The notes: generated from the letters alone by a model not told the origin. 64,000 bases of DNA from Prochlorococcus marinus CUG1417 (GCF_017695975.1 NZ_JAAORN010000001.1:434001-498000), one strand, 5' to 3'; shown: positions 9,779 to 18,609, counted from the stretch's first letter. Numbers and translations are program-made.

Positions 9779-10505
9779 GATTTTCTGATAAGTAAGTTAA
9801 TCCAGTTCCTACAAAAAATAAAAACACAATAGAAATAGATAGCAATGACATTGTTAATGGGTCTGTTGAAGGGGTTATCACTGCAGATAAGATTGCTGAA
9901 GAGATTACAACTATTTTCCAATTAGAAATCATTTTCTCTGTAGTAATTATTCCAAGAGAACCAAGAATAAATTGTAACACTGGCAATTGAAAAGCTATTG
10001 CAGTGCTAGACATTAATAAAAGAACAAAATCAAAATATCTTTCTATTGACCATGTTGGTTCAACAATATCAGCACCAAAAGTAATAAAGAAATTTATGGC
10101 TGCAGGAACTAATATCCACCATGAAAAAATTAATCCCAAAAAAAATAAAAATCCTGAACCAAAAACAGCTGGCAGGATAAGGCTTTTTTCTTGTTTCGTT
10201 AATCCAGGTGAAATGAACAATATTATTTGATAAAAAATGAAAGGTATAGAAACTATTAATCCGCTGTAGCCTGCAACTTTAATAGCGACAAATAAAAACT
10301 CTCCTGGGGCAAGTTGTAGTAAATGAATATCACCAGCTGGAATTTCTAAAAAAGATATTAATGGCTTAATAATTAGTAAACTAAAGAATATTGAAATAAC
10401 TACTGAGTAAATTGACTTTAGTATCCTTTGTCGAAGCTCCTCTAAGTGATCGCTAAAAGTCATAGAATTTGATAATTTATTTTCACTCTGACCTGTATCT
10501 TTCAT
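9747..10505 (-). CDS. tatC: Sec-independent translocase subunit TatC
   Basis: TatC is the receptor for twin-arginine signals in the Tat export system. The 252-residue protein has the N-terminal motif MTFSDHLEELRQRILKSI (residues 15-32) and about six hydrophobic helices, including AVFGSGFLFFLGLIFSWWILVPAA, with VEPTWSIERYFDF between them as in the family. No tatA is next to it. PetC, encoded just downstream on the same strand, is a likely client. Its 3' end overlaps the convergent 105-residue gene by 32 bases. Confidence 0.96.
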   Translation of the reverse strand: MKDTGQSENKLSNSMTFSDHLEELRQRILKSIYSVVISIFFSLLIIKPLISFLEIPAGDIHLLQLAPGEFLFVAIKVAGYSGLIVSIPFIFYQIILFISPGLTKQEKSLILPAVFGSGFLFFLGLIFSWWILVPAAINFFITFGADIVEPTWSIERYFDFVLLLMSSTAIAFQLPVLQFILGSLGIITTEKMISNWKIVVISSAILSAVITPSTDPLTMSLLSISIVFLFFVGTGLTYLSENLKSKTLSSSH

Positions 10506-10585
10506 TATTTTTTAATAAGGATTTTTTAAGAAAAAGTTTTAAAATTAATCTATTCAAAGTCCAATTTTATTTTCTAAAAATTTAT

Positions 10586-10846
10586 TTATTTGCCTAATTT
10601 TGGATTTGTGGGATCTGGTAATAAGAAAGGAGGTGCATCATTTAAAGATGACTCGCCATAAGTTTCATATTCTCTGTATCCACCCATTTTCCCATTTGTT
10701 TTCATTAAAGCACTTACGAATGCAAGTAATAAGAAAACTGTAGGGGCTCCAATTATTAATGCAGCACCAAATAGATATCCAACAATAAATTCTGGAAAAC
10801 TATGATTTCCTAAAAATTCATGAGTGCCCAAAAGAAAATCAAACAT
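10586..10846 (-). CDS. small membrane protein, unknown (86 aa)
   Basis: The 86-residue protein has one long hydrophobic stretch (about residues 19-47, containing YLFGAALIIGAPTVFLLLAF) flanked by a short polar head and a proline-rich tail ending LPDPTNPKLGK. It is on the same strand as tatC, petC and petA, 80 bases upstream of tatC, so it may be part of the thylakoid biogenesis neighbourhood. It looks like a conserved single-span protein, but I do not recognise the family and see no cofactor or metal motif. Confidence 0.7.
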   Translation of the reverse strand: MFDFLLGTHEFLGNHSFPEFIVGYLFGAALIIGAPTVFLLLAFVSALMKTNGKMGGYREYETYGESSLNDAPPFLLPDPTNPKLGK

Positions 10847-10876
10847 TTAGATTTAAAAAATTTTTTTTATTATAAA

Positions 10877-12577
10877 CTAAATTACTGTTTTAAGATTTTT
10901 TTTAATGTAATCTTCTCCTCTTGTAGGATTTCCCCAAATAATTTCTCCATTTTTAAAGGAAACACAACCTGGTCCTCCTTTTTTGATTTTCTGCAAATCT
11001 TTAACCTTTACTAAATTAATTGGAACTTTAATGTTTCTTTTTGCCTTACTAAATAAGGCAGCTAAATCTGCAGCTATTTGAAGATCTTGTTCAGATGCTG
11101 CTTGAGTTGAAGACTTTAAAACTACATGACTACCTGGTGATTCCTGCGCATGAAACCATAGATCGCCTTTTTTTGAAAACTTAAAGGTTATTAAATCATT
11201 TTGCCTCATATTTCTCCCTACCTGAAGCTTCAATCCTGTTGGAGTACTTACTTGAATTGGTGAAGATTGTATTTCAGATGTACTGTTCTTATCTTCTCTT
11301 TGCTTTTTGATATTGATATTAAACTCGTTACATATTTCTTCCATAATTTCTTCTAGTAGTTTGATTCTTATAAAAAGTTTTTCATGATTTAAAGAATTTA
11401 GATTTTCTATTAGTGTAGAGAATTCATCTAATCTTTCTATATTTGTTCTGTAAATACTTAATCTTTTTTTTATCAATTCTCTAGATCTCTTAAGTTTTTT
11501 TGACTTTTTATAAAGTTTTTGTCCTTTAATAATATCTCTTTTTTTAATTTCATTTGAACTGAATATCTTGTCAGCTTTTTCTTTATATACCTCGTAGTTT
11601 TCTGATTTTATCAAAAGATCATATTGAATATTTAAATTCTTTTTCTCAGTATTGGTCTGTTTAAAAATTATCCCTTCAATTTTCTTTCCCAATAATTCAA
11701 GTTTTTTTTGCTTAAGATGATGGTCATAATAGTTCTCTAAACCGGTGCATAAATCTATTTTATTTTCGTAATTAATATCTTTATCAGAAAACCAAACGCA
11801 ATAAAAATCTTTATTAAATATGGAAAAGTTAAAGTTATTGTTTCTAAAACGATTTATCCAAATCTTCCAATTTTTAAATATCTCCTTTAAGTCTGAATCG
11901 CTAATGAAATCGATATTTTTTTCCATTATTTCTGCGTCGATATTTTTGCTAACTACCTCTAATTGTTTTGTGAGGATAGGGCTTACACCTTGGTAAGTAT
12001 TTATTAGACAGTATTTTAAAGATTCAGCTACGATTGAAATTGAGTCTTTCCATGATTCAAAGGACTCTTCTTCTTTAGGTTGTTTTTTGAGATTGGCTGG
12101 AGGGCCAGAATAAATTGATCCTGTTGAAATTGTTCTAAAACTGGATTGACTAGATTTAATTTGTTTCCCAACTGCAATTATTTTATGTTTATTATCTAAA
12201 TAAAAAATATTACTATGTTTTCCCATTAACTCAAAAATTAAATACTTACTTACTTCCTCTCCAGGTTTTTTTGCAAAACCAAATTTTATAACTCTCTCGA
12301 AATTATCTTGTTCAATCGAAATTAAAGCCATATACTTTAATCCGTATCTTATTTGTTTAGAAAGTGTGCTTTCTCTCCCAATCTTTTCCGGTTTATTTAT
12401 CTTTAGTATTCTAGGCGAGTCTCCATTCCATGAAAATTCTAACCATGTTTGAGAATTAACTCCTCTGAAACAGAATTGAACTGTATTAGTGTCTGGTTGT
12501 TGGGCAGTTTCAAACTTTGTAGGTAGGATGTTCTCTGTCAAATAATGCAAGACGGATCTAATAGATGTAATATCCAT
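10877..12577 (-). CDS. rqcH: RqcH/NFACT family ribosome-associated quality control protein
   Basis: NFACT proteins (eukaryotic Rqc2, bacterial RqcH) bind stalled 50S subunits and promote C-terminal alanine tailing of blocked chains. The protein has an N-terminal NFACT-N domain (MDITSIRSVLHYL onward), a central coiled coil (about residues 290-430), and the NFACT-R domain with GDLWFHAQESPGSHVVLKS. I start at ATG 12577 because the family begins with this MDxTxxRxVL segment; ATG 12601 adds eight residues. The adhesion-protein label often given to this family is misleading. It is divergent to gmk. Confidence 0.88.
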   Translation of the reverse strand: MDITSIRSVLHYLTENILPTKFETAQQPDTNTVQFCFRGVNSQTWLEFSWNGDSPRILKINKPEKIGRESTLSKQIRYGLKYMALISIEQDNFERVIKFGFAKKPGEEVSKYLIFELMGKHSNIFYLDNKHKIIAVGKQIKSSQSSFRTISTGSIYSGPPANLKKQPKEEESFESWKDSISIVAESLKYCLINTYQGVSPILTKQLEVVSKNIDAEIMEKNIDFISDSDLKEIFKNWKIWINRFRNNNFNFSIFNKDFYCVWFSDKDINYENKIDLCTGLENYYDHHLKQKKLELLGKKIEGIIFKQTNTEKKNLNIQYDLLIKSENYEVYKEKADKIFSSNEIKKRDIIKGQKLYKKSKKLKRSRELIKKRLSIYRTNIERLDEFSTLIENLNSLNHEKLFIRIKLLEEIMEEICNEFNINIKKQREDKNSTSEIQSSPIQVSTPTGLKLQVGRNMRQNDLITFKFSKKGDLWFHAQESPGSHVVLKSSTQAASEQDLQIAADLAALFSKAKRNIKVPINLVKVKDLQKIKKGGPGCVSFKNGEIIWGNPTRGEDYIKKNLKTVI

Positions 12578-12651
12578 TATCTGTGGCACACCTTTTTGCA
12601 TTATTCCTTTTTTAATTCACAAGATGTTTATCTTACTGTAAAAAATTTAAT

Positions 12652-13206
12652 ATGAAAAATCAAAAAAAACTCATTATCCTTACTGGACCCAGCGGCGTGG
12701 GTAAAGGAACAGTTGTTAAAGAACTATTAGGTAAAGAAAAAAATTTTTGGCTTTCAATATCTGCAACTACTAGAGAACCCAGAGAGGGAGAAAAAGACGG
12801 AGAAAGTTACTACTTTTTAAATCAAGAAAAGTTTAAAGAGATGATTGAACAAAACTTGTTCCTTGAATGGGCTCAATTCGCTGGGAACTACTATGGAACA
12901 CCTCTCTCTTCTGTTAATGAGAAAATAAAAAAGGGATTTACTGTGCTACTTGAAATTGAGGTAGAGGGCGCAAGGCAGATAAAAAATAAGTTTCCTAATT
13001 CTCTGTCAATATTTTTACTTCCTCCGGATAAAGAAGAGTTAGAGAGAAGGATAAGAAATAGAGGTACAGAAAAAGAAGAGGCAATTAAAAAAAGACTCTT
13101 AAGGGCTAATTATGAGATTTCAGTATCAAATCAATTCGATTTTGTGTTAACAAACCACAATGTTGATGAAACAGCTAAAAAAATAATCAAGTTAATAAAA
13201 ACTTGA
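12652..13206 (+). CDS. gmk: guanylate kinase
   Basis: Gmk phosphorylates GMP to GDP with ATP. The 184-residue protein has the P-loop GPSGVGKGTV (about residues 12-21), the GMP-binding segments SISATTREPREGEKDGESYYF and EWAQFAGNYYGT, and IFLLPPDKEELERRIRNRG. Length is standard. Start ATG at 12652, 74 bases from the divergent rqcH start. The stop codon lies inside the downstream arm of a strong terminator hairpin. Confidence 0.97.
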   Translation: MKNQKKLIILTGPSGVGKGTVVKELLGKEKNFWLSISATTREPREGEKDGESYYFLNQEKFKEMIEQNLFLEWAQFAGNYYGTPLSSVNEKIKKGFTVLLEIEVEGARQIKNKFPNSLSIFLLPPDKEELERRIRNRGTEKEEAIKKRLLRANYEISVSNQFDFVLTNHNVDETAKKIIKLIKT

Positions 13207-13219
13207 TTATTCTCTTTTT
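13182..13219. terminator. bidirectional terminator between gmk and psaJ
   Basis: AATAATCAAGT (13182-13192) and its exact reverse complement ACTTGATTATT (13201-13211) form an 11-bp stem with an 8-base loop. A T-rich run (CTCTTTTT) follows on the plus strand, and a run of A's just to the left gives a T tract on the minus strand. The hairpin can therefore end gmk transcripts and the convergent psaF-psaJ transcript. The gmk stop codon (13204-13206) is inside the right arm. Confidence 0.85.
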
Positions 13220-13222
13220 GTC

Positions 13223-13357
13223 TCAGCTCATTGGATGAAATAATAAATCTGGGAAAAACCTATTGAATTCAATAATAATTCCGGCTGTAAGGCTTAGCCA
13301 AATTGCTGCTACTACTGGGGCAGATCTTACAAATTTTGTGTTTAGGATTTTGAACAT
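13223..13357 (-). CDS. psaJ: photosystem I subunit IX
   Basis: PsaJ is a single-span photosystem I subunit that packs against PsaF. The 44-residue product begins [20 protein letters not shown] and ends [14 protein letters not shown], matching the family: a short N-terminal segment, one helix (about residues 12-31) and a conserved RFFPDxLF segment. It is 23 bases downstream of psaF on the same strand, the usual psaF-psaJ pairing. Coordinates come from direct reading of the minus strand. Confidence 0.95.
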   Translation of the reverse strand: MFKILNTKFVRSAPVVAAIWLSLTAGIIIEFNRFFPDLLFHPMS

Positions 13358-13380
13358 TTTATAAAAGTTTTTAAAGATGT

Positions 13381-13944
13381 TTAGCGAGGACCATTAAGTG
13401 TAATGTTGTTATCTTTCTCTCTTAAATCTCCATTTCTACCTTGTTTATTAGCGAGAAGAGGCCATTGCGCTCCTTTTACAAGACATTTTCTTGCTAAGTC
13501 TAAGTCAATAATGATCTCAAGATCTGCTGGATTCTTAGTCTTTTTTGATTCAATCAAATACTCTCTTCCAGACCAGCCTATAATCCCAGCAATGTAAATG
13601 AACAATACTCCGGGAATAAGTAAATCGCCTTCATGACCTCTATTTAAAAGGGCTCCCCATGGCTCAAGAGGAGGTCCAATTATTAAATGTGGAAGACCAT
13701 CATCTCCGCATGATGCTTTTCCGTATCTTTCAAATCTTGCGATGTCTTTTTGAGTAGTTGCAGAATTTGCTCTCTCAATGAATTTAGGATTTTCAGAGCA
13801 TTTTGTGAGGGCTGAAGCAGTATATTCTGTGCTAGCTCTGTCTGCGTTTAAGGCAGGCCCATTTGCAGCTAGAGCAATTGGAGTAATTCCTAGTAACAGA
13901 AAAACTGAGGTTATGATTGAAAAAAAGAATTTCATAAGTTGCAA
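13381..13944 (-). CDS. psaF: photosystem I subunit III
   Basis: PsaF lies on the lumenal side of photosystem I and supports donor binding. The 187-residue preprotein has a signal peptide ([23 protein letters not shown]), a lumenal part with [10 protein letters not shown] and [10 protein letters not shown], whose two Cys are conserved in PsaF, and a membrane helix [24 protein letters not shown] 13935 is an alternative start three codons in. It heads the psaF-psaJ pair, which ends at the hairpin shared with gmk. Confidence 0.96.
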   Translation of the reverse strand: MQLMKFFFSIITSVFLLLGITPIALAANGPALNADRASTEYTASALTKCSENPKFIERANSATTQKDIARFERYGKASCGDDGLPHLIIGPPLEPWGALLNRGHEGDLLIPGVLFIYIAGIIGWSGREYLIESKKTKNPADLEIIIDLDLARKCLVKGAQWPLLANKQGRNGDLREKDNNITLNGPR

Positions 13945-14009
13945 TCTTTAATTCCTTATAGTGTGTTGATTAAGAAATTAATATTAAAATAGAACAAGTT
14001 GAATCAAAA

Positions 14010-15080
14010 ATGAATAAAGTTTTAGCTATTGAAACAAGTTGTGATGAGACATCTGTCTCAATAGTTTCTAATATTGGCGATACTTTCAAAATACATTCAA
14101 ATATAATCGCATCTCAAATTGAAGATCATTCAAAATGGGGAGGTGTCGTGCCTGAACTCGCAGCTAGAAAGCATTTAGAGTTATTACCTTTTGTTTTAGA
14201 TAAGGCTTTAGAAGAATCAAAAATCAAAATTGAGGAAGTTGATTATATTGCATCAACTGTAGCTCCTGGATTAGTTGGTTGTTTAAGAGTTGGCTCTATA
14301 ACTGCAAGATCTCTTTGCATGTTACATTCAAAGCCATTTTTGGGAATTCATCATTTGGAGGGGCATTTATCTTCAATTCTATTTTCAGAAAACTATCCAA
14401 AGAAATCTTTTCTTACATTACTTGTCAGCGGCGGACATACTGAATTGATAAAGGTTGATGATAGAAGGGTAATGCAGAGACTTGGGAAAAGTTTTGATGA
14501 TGCTGCTGGAGAAGCCTTTGATAAGGTTGGAAGACTATTAGGTTTAAGTTATCCTGGAGGACCTGCAATTGAAAAGATTGCTAAAAATGGGGACCCAATG
14601 AAATTTAATTTACCAAAATGTAGGATTTCTGATAAAAAAGGTGGATTTCTTAAATATGATTTCTCTTTTAGTGGTCTAAAGACCGCCGTATTAAGATTAG
14701 TTGAGAGAATAAATTTGGATGGGAAGGCCATTCCAATTCCTGACATTGCTGCAAGTTTTGAGAGAGTAGTGGCAGAAGTCTTGGTGGAGAGAACAATAAA
14801 ATGCGCAGAAGACCATAGCTTGGATGATGTTGTTGTCGTTGGAGGAGTGGCTGCTAACAATACATTAAGAAAAATGATGATTAGCGAAGCTAGTAAAAAA
14901 TCTATTAAAGTTCATTTAGCTCCCATTAAACTTTGTACAGATAATGCGGCAATGATTGGAGCGGCGGCGTTGTTTAGGATCAAATTTAAGGATCATTTGA
15001 GTTCCCTTAAATTAGGTGTCGCAGGAAGACTATCTATTGAAAATGCATATACCCTTTATGAAGAAAACCCTCCTTTTTAA
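14010..15080 (+). CDS. tsaD: tRNA threonylcarbamoyladenosine transferase TsaD
   Basis: TsaD moves the threonylcarbamoyl group to A37 of ANN-decoding tRNAs, forming t6A. The 356-residue protein starts MNKVLAIETSCDETSVSIV, then shows the iron-binding motif HHLEGHLSS (about residues 113-121), TLLVSGGHTELI near residue 138 and GGVAANNTLR near residue 279. These define TsaD/Kae1 rather than other ASKHA proteins. The old label was O-sialoglycoprotein endopeptidase. The HLIP gene follows five bases later and may be read through. Confidence 0.97.
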   Translation: MNKVLAIETSCDETSVSIVSNIGDTFKIHSNIIASQIEDHSKWGGVVPELAARKHLELLPFVLDKALEESKIKIEEVDYIASTVAPGLVGCLRVGSITARSLCMLHSKPFLGIHHLEGHLSSILFSENYPKKSFLTLLVSGGHTELIKVDDRRVMQRLGKSFDDAAGEAFDKVGRLLGLSYPGGPAIEKIAKNGDPMKFNLPKCRISDKKGGFLKYDFSFSGLKTAVLRLVERINLDGKAIPIPDIAASFERVVAEVLVERTIKCAEDHSLDDVVVVGGVAANNTLRKMMISEASKKSIKVHLAPIKLCTDNAAMIGAAALFRIKFKDHLSSLKLGVAGRLSIENAYTLYEENPPF

Positions 15081-15085
15081 CTTCA

Positions 15086-15262
15086 ATGAACAAACAATCT
15101 AAAATCGAGATTAAAGAGACAAAAAACTTTGTTGATAAAAAGGAACTGAATTTGTGGAAAAGAGGTTTTACCCCTCAAGCTGAAATATGGAATGGAAGGA
15201 TGGCAACTGTTGGTATAGGAATTATTTTTCTAATTATTGCTTTAATAAGCCAATTTTCTTAA
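15086..15262 (+). CDS. hli: high-light-inducible protein (HLIP)
   Basis: HLIPs are one-helix chlorophyll/carotenoid-binding proteins that protect photosystems and newly made chlorophyll under stress. The 58-residue product has a polar head and the diagnostic motif FTPQAEIWNGRMATVGIG (residues 28-45), with the Glu-Asn-Arg pigment ligands E33, N36 and R38, then a hydrophobic end. It begins five bases after the tsaD stop, which is tight for a stress-responsive gene and suggests readthrough or a promoter inside tsaD. Confidence 0.93.
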   Translation: MNKQSKIEIKETKNFVDKKELNLWKRGFTPQAEIWNGRMATVGIGIIFLIIALISQFS

Positions 15263-15428
15263 AAGAAATAAAATTCATTTAAATTAAAAGTAGTTTTGAA
15301 AGATTTAGTGAAAATTACTCTTGTTCAGCTGATTAATTAAATTAAAAAAGTATTGTATTTATTGGACTTCAGATAAGATTGTTGATTTAATCAAAATAAT
15401 AAATATTTTTTACTAAATATAATTTTTT

Positions 15429-16634
15429 ATGACGCCTGAAAGGCTTGGATTACTTTGGGGAATAACTGTATTCGCGGGTGCTTGTGCTCGATTATTTTCA
15501 TCTTTAACAGGATTCCCCAGTGTTGTTATTTTATTGCTTTCTGGGTTACTCATAGGAAGATCAGGCTTAGGACTGGTTGAGCCTTTAGATCTTGGACAAG
15601 GGCTTGAAACTATTGTAGGGCTTTTAGTCTGTTTGGTTCTTTTTGAAGGGGGACTAAATTTAAAACTGCCTGAGGGGAATATAAGAAATACTGTTTTGAA
15701 AATTTCATTGGTAAGACTTTTTATTTCATTATCAGCTGGAATTTTTATCGCGCATTGGCTGGCAGGTCTCTCATGGCAAGTCGCAGGAATATATAGTGCA
15801 ATAGTTCTAGCTACTGGACCAACAGTTGTCTCTCCACTAGTGGAACAAATAAAATTAGCTTCCCCTCTTTCGGAGGTTTTAAAAGCTGAGGGGTTGTTGC
15901 TTGAACCAATTGGTGCAGTTCTTGCATTACTTCTTCTAGAGCTGACTTTAGGTGACCTACGTGGGATTAATGATGTATTTATAGCATTAATGCAAAGATT
16001 AGGGGGAGGAGTTTTAATTGGATTAAGCGCAGGATGGATACTTTCAGAAATTTTAAAAAAAATAAAAAATGAAGCCTCATTTGGTATAGAGCTTCAAGTT
16101 ACCCTTGGATTTATTTTCCTTGTGTATGGAATTTGCGAATATTTTCTTCCAGAATCAGGCTTGCCAGCTTCTGTTGCGGCAGGTTTTATTGTAGGTAAAA
16201 GAGAAGTTATTGATAAGGAGAGATTGGATAATCTAATAGGTGAATTAGCTCAATTAGCAATTACAGTTCTTTTCCCTCTTTTGGCCGCTGACGTTTCTTG
16301 GGGTGAATTAAGTCCGCTTGGGTGGGGAGGGGTTGTTTGCGTTTTTGTGTTGATGATAATTGTTCGCCCTATTTCTATATGGATAGCAACAATGGGAAGA
16401 GAATTAAACTTAAAAGAAAAAATATTTTTAGCCTGGTTAGCCCCAAGAGGTATTGTTACTGCAGCGGTAGCTTCTCTTTTTTCTATCAGATTAGAGCAGG
16501 CTGGTATCCTTGGGGCTGGCCGTCTTCAAGGTTTAGTTTTTCTTACTATATTAATGACAGTAGGAATCCAAGGCCTTTCAGCCAAACCTTTGGCTAATAA
16601 GCTTGAATTAGAACAAAAAAATAATTTAAATTGA
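15429..16634 (+). CDS. CPA1-type Na+/H+ (or K+/H+) antiporter
   Basis: The 401-residue membrane protein has about 12 hydrophobic helices and the CPA1 fold landmarks LFEGGLNL near residue 73, ATGPTVVSPLVEQ near residue 128 and EGLLLEPIGAVLALLLLE near residue 155. It lacks long tails, so it is the bare transporter core. In related antiporters I recall DPIGA at the last motif; here it is EPIGA, an Asp-to-Glu change at the probable ion site. Ion preference cannot be read from sequence. Its stop overlaps the convergent gltX by nine bases. Confidence 0.88.
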   Translation: MTPERLGLLWGITVFAGACARLFSSLTGFPSVVILLLSGLLIGRSGLGLVEPLDLGQGLETIVGLLVCLVLFEGGLNLKLPEGNIRNTVLKISLVRLFISLSAGIFIAHWLAGLSWQVAGIYSAIVLATGPTVVSPLVEQIKLASPLSEVLKAEGLLLEPIGAVLALLLLELTLGDLRGINDVFIALMQRLGGGVLIGLSAGWILSEILKKIKNEASFGIELQVTLGFIFLVYGICEYFLPESGLPASVAAGFIVGKREVIDKERLDNLIGELAQLAITVLFPLLAADVSWGELSPLGWGGVVCVFVLMIIVRPISIWIATMGRELNLKEKIFLAWLAPRGIVTAAVASLFSIRLEQAGILGAGRLQGLVFLTILMTVGIQGLSAKPLANKLELEQKNNLN

Positions 16635-18065
16635 TTTAAGACATCTTTCAATTCGAGATCTGTCGGTTTTACTCTCTGAGAAGAGTTCCCAACTTTGAAT
16701 TAAATCTGGCCCACTGAGAGATCCAAAAAAGGCTACTCTTAATGATTTCATTAATATCCCTTTTTTTACATTATGCATTTTTGAGATAGCGTTTATTATT
16801 TCTTTGGCTTTCTCTTTATTTAGTTTCATAGTATTTTGCTCATTTAAATAATTTAAGATTAGTTTTAGAGATGCTTTACTATCCTCGTTTTCCAGAAAAT
16901 CTTGACCTTCTTTTTGAATTGTAGGTATTAAGAAAAATGGTTTTGATTGATCAATGACATCTTTTAAAAGAGTAATAGAATCTCTAAGCAAAGCTGCTAA
17001 TTTATAAGCCCATTCTTGAGATGGCGGCACCCAGCCATGATCATCCCAGTATTTCCTCATGATCTCACTTAACTTTATTAACTCCATATTTTTTATATAT
17101 TGAGAATTAATCCAGTTAAGTTTTTCCCAACTGAATTTTGCTCCAGCTTTATTTATGTCTGATAAGTCAAAAATTTCAGATATCTCATCAAGTGAAAGAA
17201 TTTCGCTCTTGGCAGATTTTGGAGACCAACCTAAGAAGGCCATATAGTTCGATAAGGCCTCAGGTAAATATCCCATATCTCTAAATTCGTCGATAGAAGT
17301 AACGCAATCTCTCTTAGATAATTTTTTCCCTTCACTATTTAGTATTAGGGGTGTATGCGAAAAAGTCGGCAAATTAAAATTTAATGCTTTATAAATCAAT
17401 ATTTGTTTTGCAGTGTTCGAGATATGATCTTCACCCCTTACAACATGAGTAATATTCATGAAATTATCATCAACTACAACTGCAAGATTGTACAAAGGAT
17501 CTCCAATCTCATATCCCTTTGCCCTTCTTGACAAAACTAAATCACCACCCAAATCCTTCCCTTGCCATTTGATTTCGCCTCTTATTTGATCTACCCATTT
17601 AATTTCTATTTTTTCATCAATCTTAAATCTTATTACTGAAGTCCTCCCTTGGGATATGAATGTTTCTATTTCTTCTTTTGAAAGATTTCTATGTCTATTG
17701 TCATGCTTTGGAGGTAATCCTTTCTTTTTTTGTTCTTCTCTTAACTCATAAATTTCATCTTCTGTTGTAAAGCACCTATATGCATCTCCACTTTTCAACA
17801 GATTTTTGATGTAACTTTTGTGAATCAAAATTCGCTCACTTTGCTTTATAGGTTCTTCATCCCATTTAAGTCCAAGCCAATTTAAACCCTCTAATATATT
17901 TTTTGTATATTTAGATTTAGATCGAAGGAAATCTGTATCTTCTATTCTGATAAGAAATTTTCCACCTATTTTTCGTGCATACAACCAGTTGAATAGTGCT
18001 GTTCGCGCTGTTCCGATATGAAATAAACCCGTTGGACTCGGGGCTAGTCTTAAACGTTTTTCCAA
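16626..18065 (-). CDS. gltX: glutamyl-tRNA synthetase
   Basis: GltX charges tRNA-Glu, which in cyanobacteria also feeds 5-aminolevulinate synthesis and so haem and chlorophyll. The 479-residue class I synthetase has the HIGH-type motif APSPTGLFHIGTARTALFNW (residues 7-26), VVRGEDHISNTAKQ near residue 208 and the KMSKS variant KLSKR near residue 251. The start is TTG (18063-18065), just before the conserved RLRLAPSPTG segment. It begins 17 bases below the mature end of tRNA-Asp, so the two are probably one transcript. Confidence 0.96.
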   Translation of the reverse strand: MEKRLRLAPSPTGLFHIGTARTALFNWLYARKIGGKFLIRIEDTDFLRSKSKYTKNILEGLNWLGLKWDEEPIKQSERILIHKSYIKNLLKSGDAYRCFTTEDEIYELREEQKKKGLPPKHDNRHRNLSKEEIETFISQGRTSVIRFKIDEKIEIKWVDQIRGEIKWQGKDLGGDLVLSRRAKGYEIGDPLYNLAVVVDDNFMNITHVVRGEDHISNTAKQILIYKALNFNLPTFSHTPLILNSEGKKLSKRDCVTSIDEFRDMGYLPEALSNYMAFLGWSPKSAKSEILSLDEISEIFDLSDINKAGAKFSWEKLNWINSQYIKNMELIKLSEIMRKYWDDHGWVPPSQEWAYKLAALLRDSITLLKDVIDQSKPFFLIPTIQKEGQDFLENEDSKASLKLILNYLNEQNTMKLNKEKAKEIINAISKMHNVKKGILMKSLRVAFFGSLSGPDLIQSWELFSESKTDRSRIERCLKSI

Positions 18066-18066
18066 A

Positions 18067-18082
18067 TTTCTTTTATAAGAAA
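18067..18082 (-). promoter_or_regulatory. small hairpin between tRNA-Asp and gltX
   Basis: On the plus strand TTTCTT-TTAT-AAGAAA forms a 6-bp stem with a 4-base loop. It fills all but one base of the gap: it touches the tRNA discriminator base at 18083 and ends one base before the gltX TTG. It could mark the tRNA 3' trailer for processing or act on gltX initiation. No T tract follows, so it is not a standard terminator. Confidence 0.5.
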
Positions 18083-18156
18083 CGGGACCGACGGGATTCG
18101 AACCCGCAACTTCCGCCGTGACAGGGCGGTGCTCTAACCAGTTGAACTACGGTCCC
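18083..18156 (-). tRNA. tRNA-Asp (GTC)
   Basis: The 74-base minus-strand gene folds as a standard tRNA: acceptor stem GGGACCG with CGGTCCC, D-arm TTCAACTGGTTAGA, anticodon loop reading CTGTCAC with anticodon GTC, and T-arm GCGGGTTCGAATCCCGT. The discriminator base is G, as expected for Asp. No CCA is encoded. It is directly upstream of gltX. Confidence 0.96.
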
Positions 18157-18163
18157 AGAGTTT

Positions 18164-18183
18164 GTTCTAAATTTATTTAGAAC
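18164..18183. repeat. perfect 9-bp inverted repeat next to tRNA-Asp
   Basis: GTTCTAAAT (18164-18172) and ATTTAGAAC (18175-18183) are exact reverse complements separated by two bases. The element is seven bases outside the 5' end of the mature tRNA-Asp and downstream of the 64-residue gene. It may be an end hairpin for that gene or part of the tRNA 5' leader. There is no T tract on either side. Confidence 0.6.
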
Positions 18184-18304
18184 TTCATTCTTAAAATTAT
18201 CAGATCATAATACTTAATTTATGGTGTTGTAATAAAAAAAATTTATTAATTTGAGGATTTACAGAAATAATTAGTTTTAAAGCTGACTTAGTATGAACAA
18301 CTAT

Positions 18305-18499
18305 TTATTTTTGAGGCCTAAAACCAGCAGGTTCTATTAACCTAACCTGATTGCCTCTAGCGGTAAATTCTCTCCCTTGGTCACTTTGTACGACAACTCT
18401 CCCACCAGATTTAACTCTGATGACTCTCGCACGAACCCATCCTAAAGCTGCTGATTCGAGGACTTTAACTACGTCCCCAGGTTGAAGATCTAACTCCAT
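18305..18499 (-). CDS. small SH3-like/KOW-like protein, unknown (64 aa)
   Basis: The 64-residue protein starts MELDLQPGDVVKVLESAALG and is made of alternating beta-strand-like stretches (GWVRARVIRVKSGGRVVVQS) with no cysteine, metal site or membrane segment. The pattern suggests a small SH3-like barrel of the kind found in ribosome- or NDH-associated proteins, but I cannot name the family. It lies between tRNA-Trp and tRNA-Asp on the minus strand, inside what may be one rplS-to-gltX transcript. Confidence 0.75.
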   Translation of the reverse strand: MELDLQPGDVVKVLESAALGWVRARVIRVKSGGRVVVQSDQGREFTARGNQVRLIEPAGFRPQK

Positions 18500-18536
18500 C
18501 TTATGAAAAAAAATGATTTACATAATGTTGATGTAA

Positions 18537-18609
18537 CGCGTCGTGGAGGACTTGAACCCCCGACATCAGGTTTTGGAGACCTGCGTTCTACCAACTGAAC
18601 TAACGACGC
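18537..18609 (-). tRNA. tRNA-Trp (CCA)
   Basis: The 73-base minus-strand gene has acceptor stem GCGTCGT with ACGACGC, D-arm TTCAGTTGGTAGA, anticodon loop CTCCAAA with anticodon CCA, and T-arm GGGGGTTCAAGTCCTCC. The discriminator base is G. No CCA end is encoded. It lies 53 bases below the end of rplS and 37 bases above the 64-residue gene, an rplS-trnW order that fits cotranscription. Confidence 0.96.
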
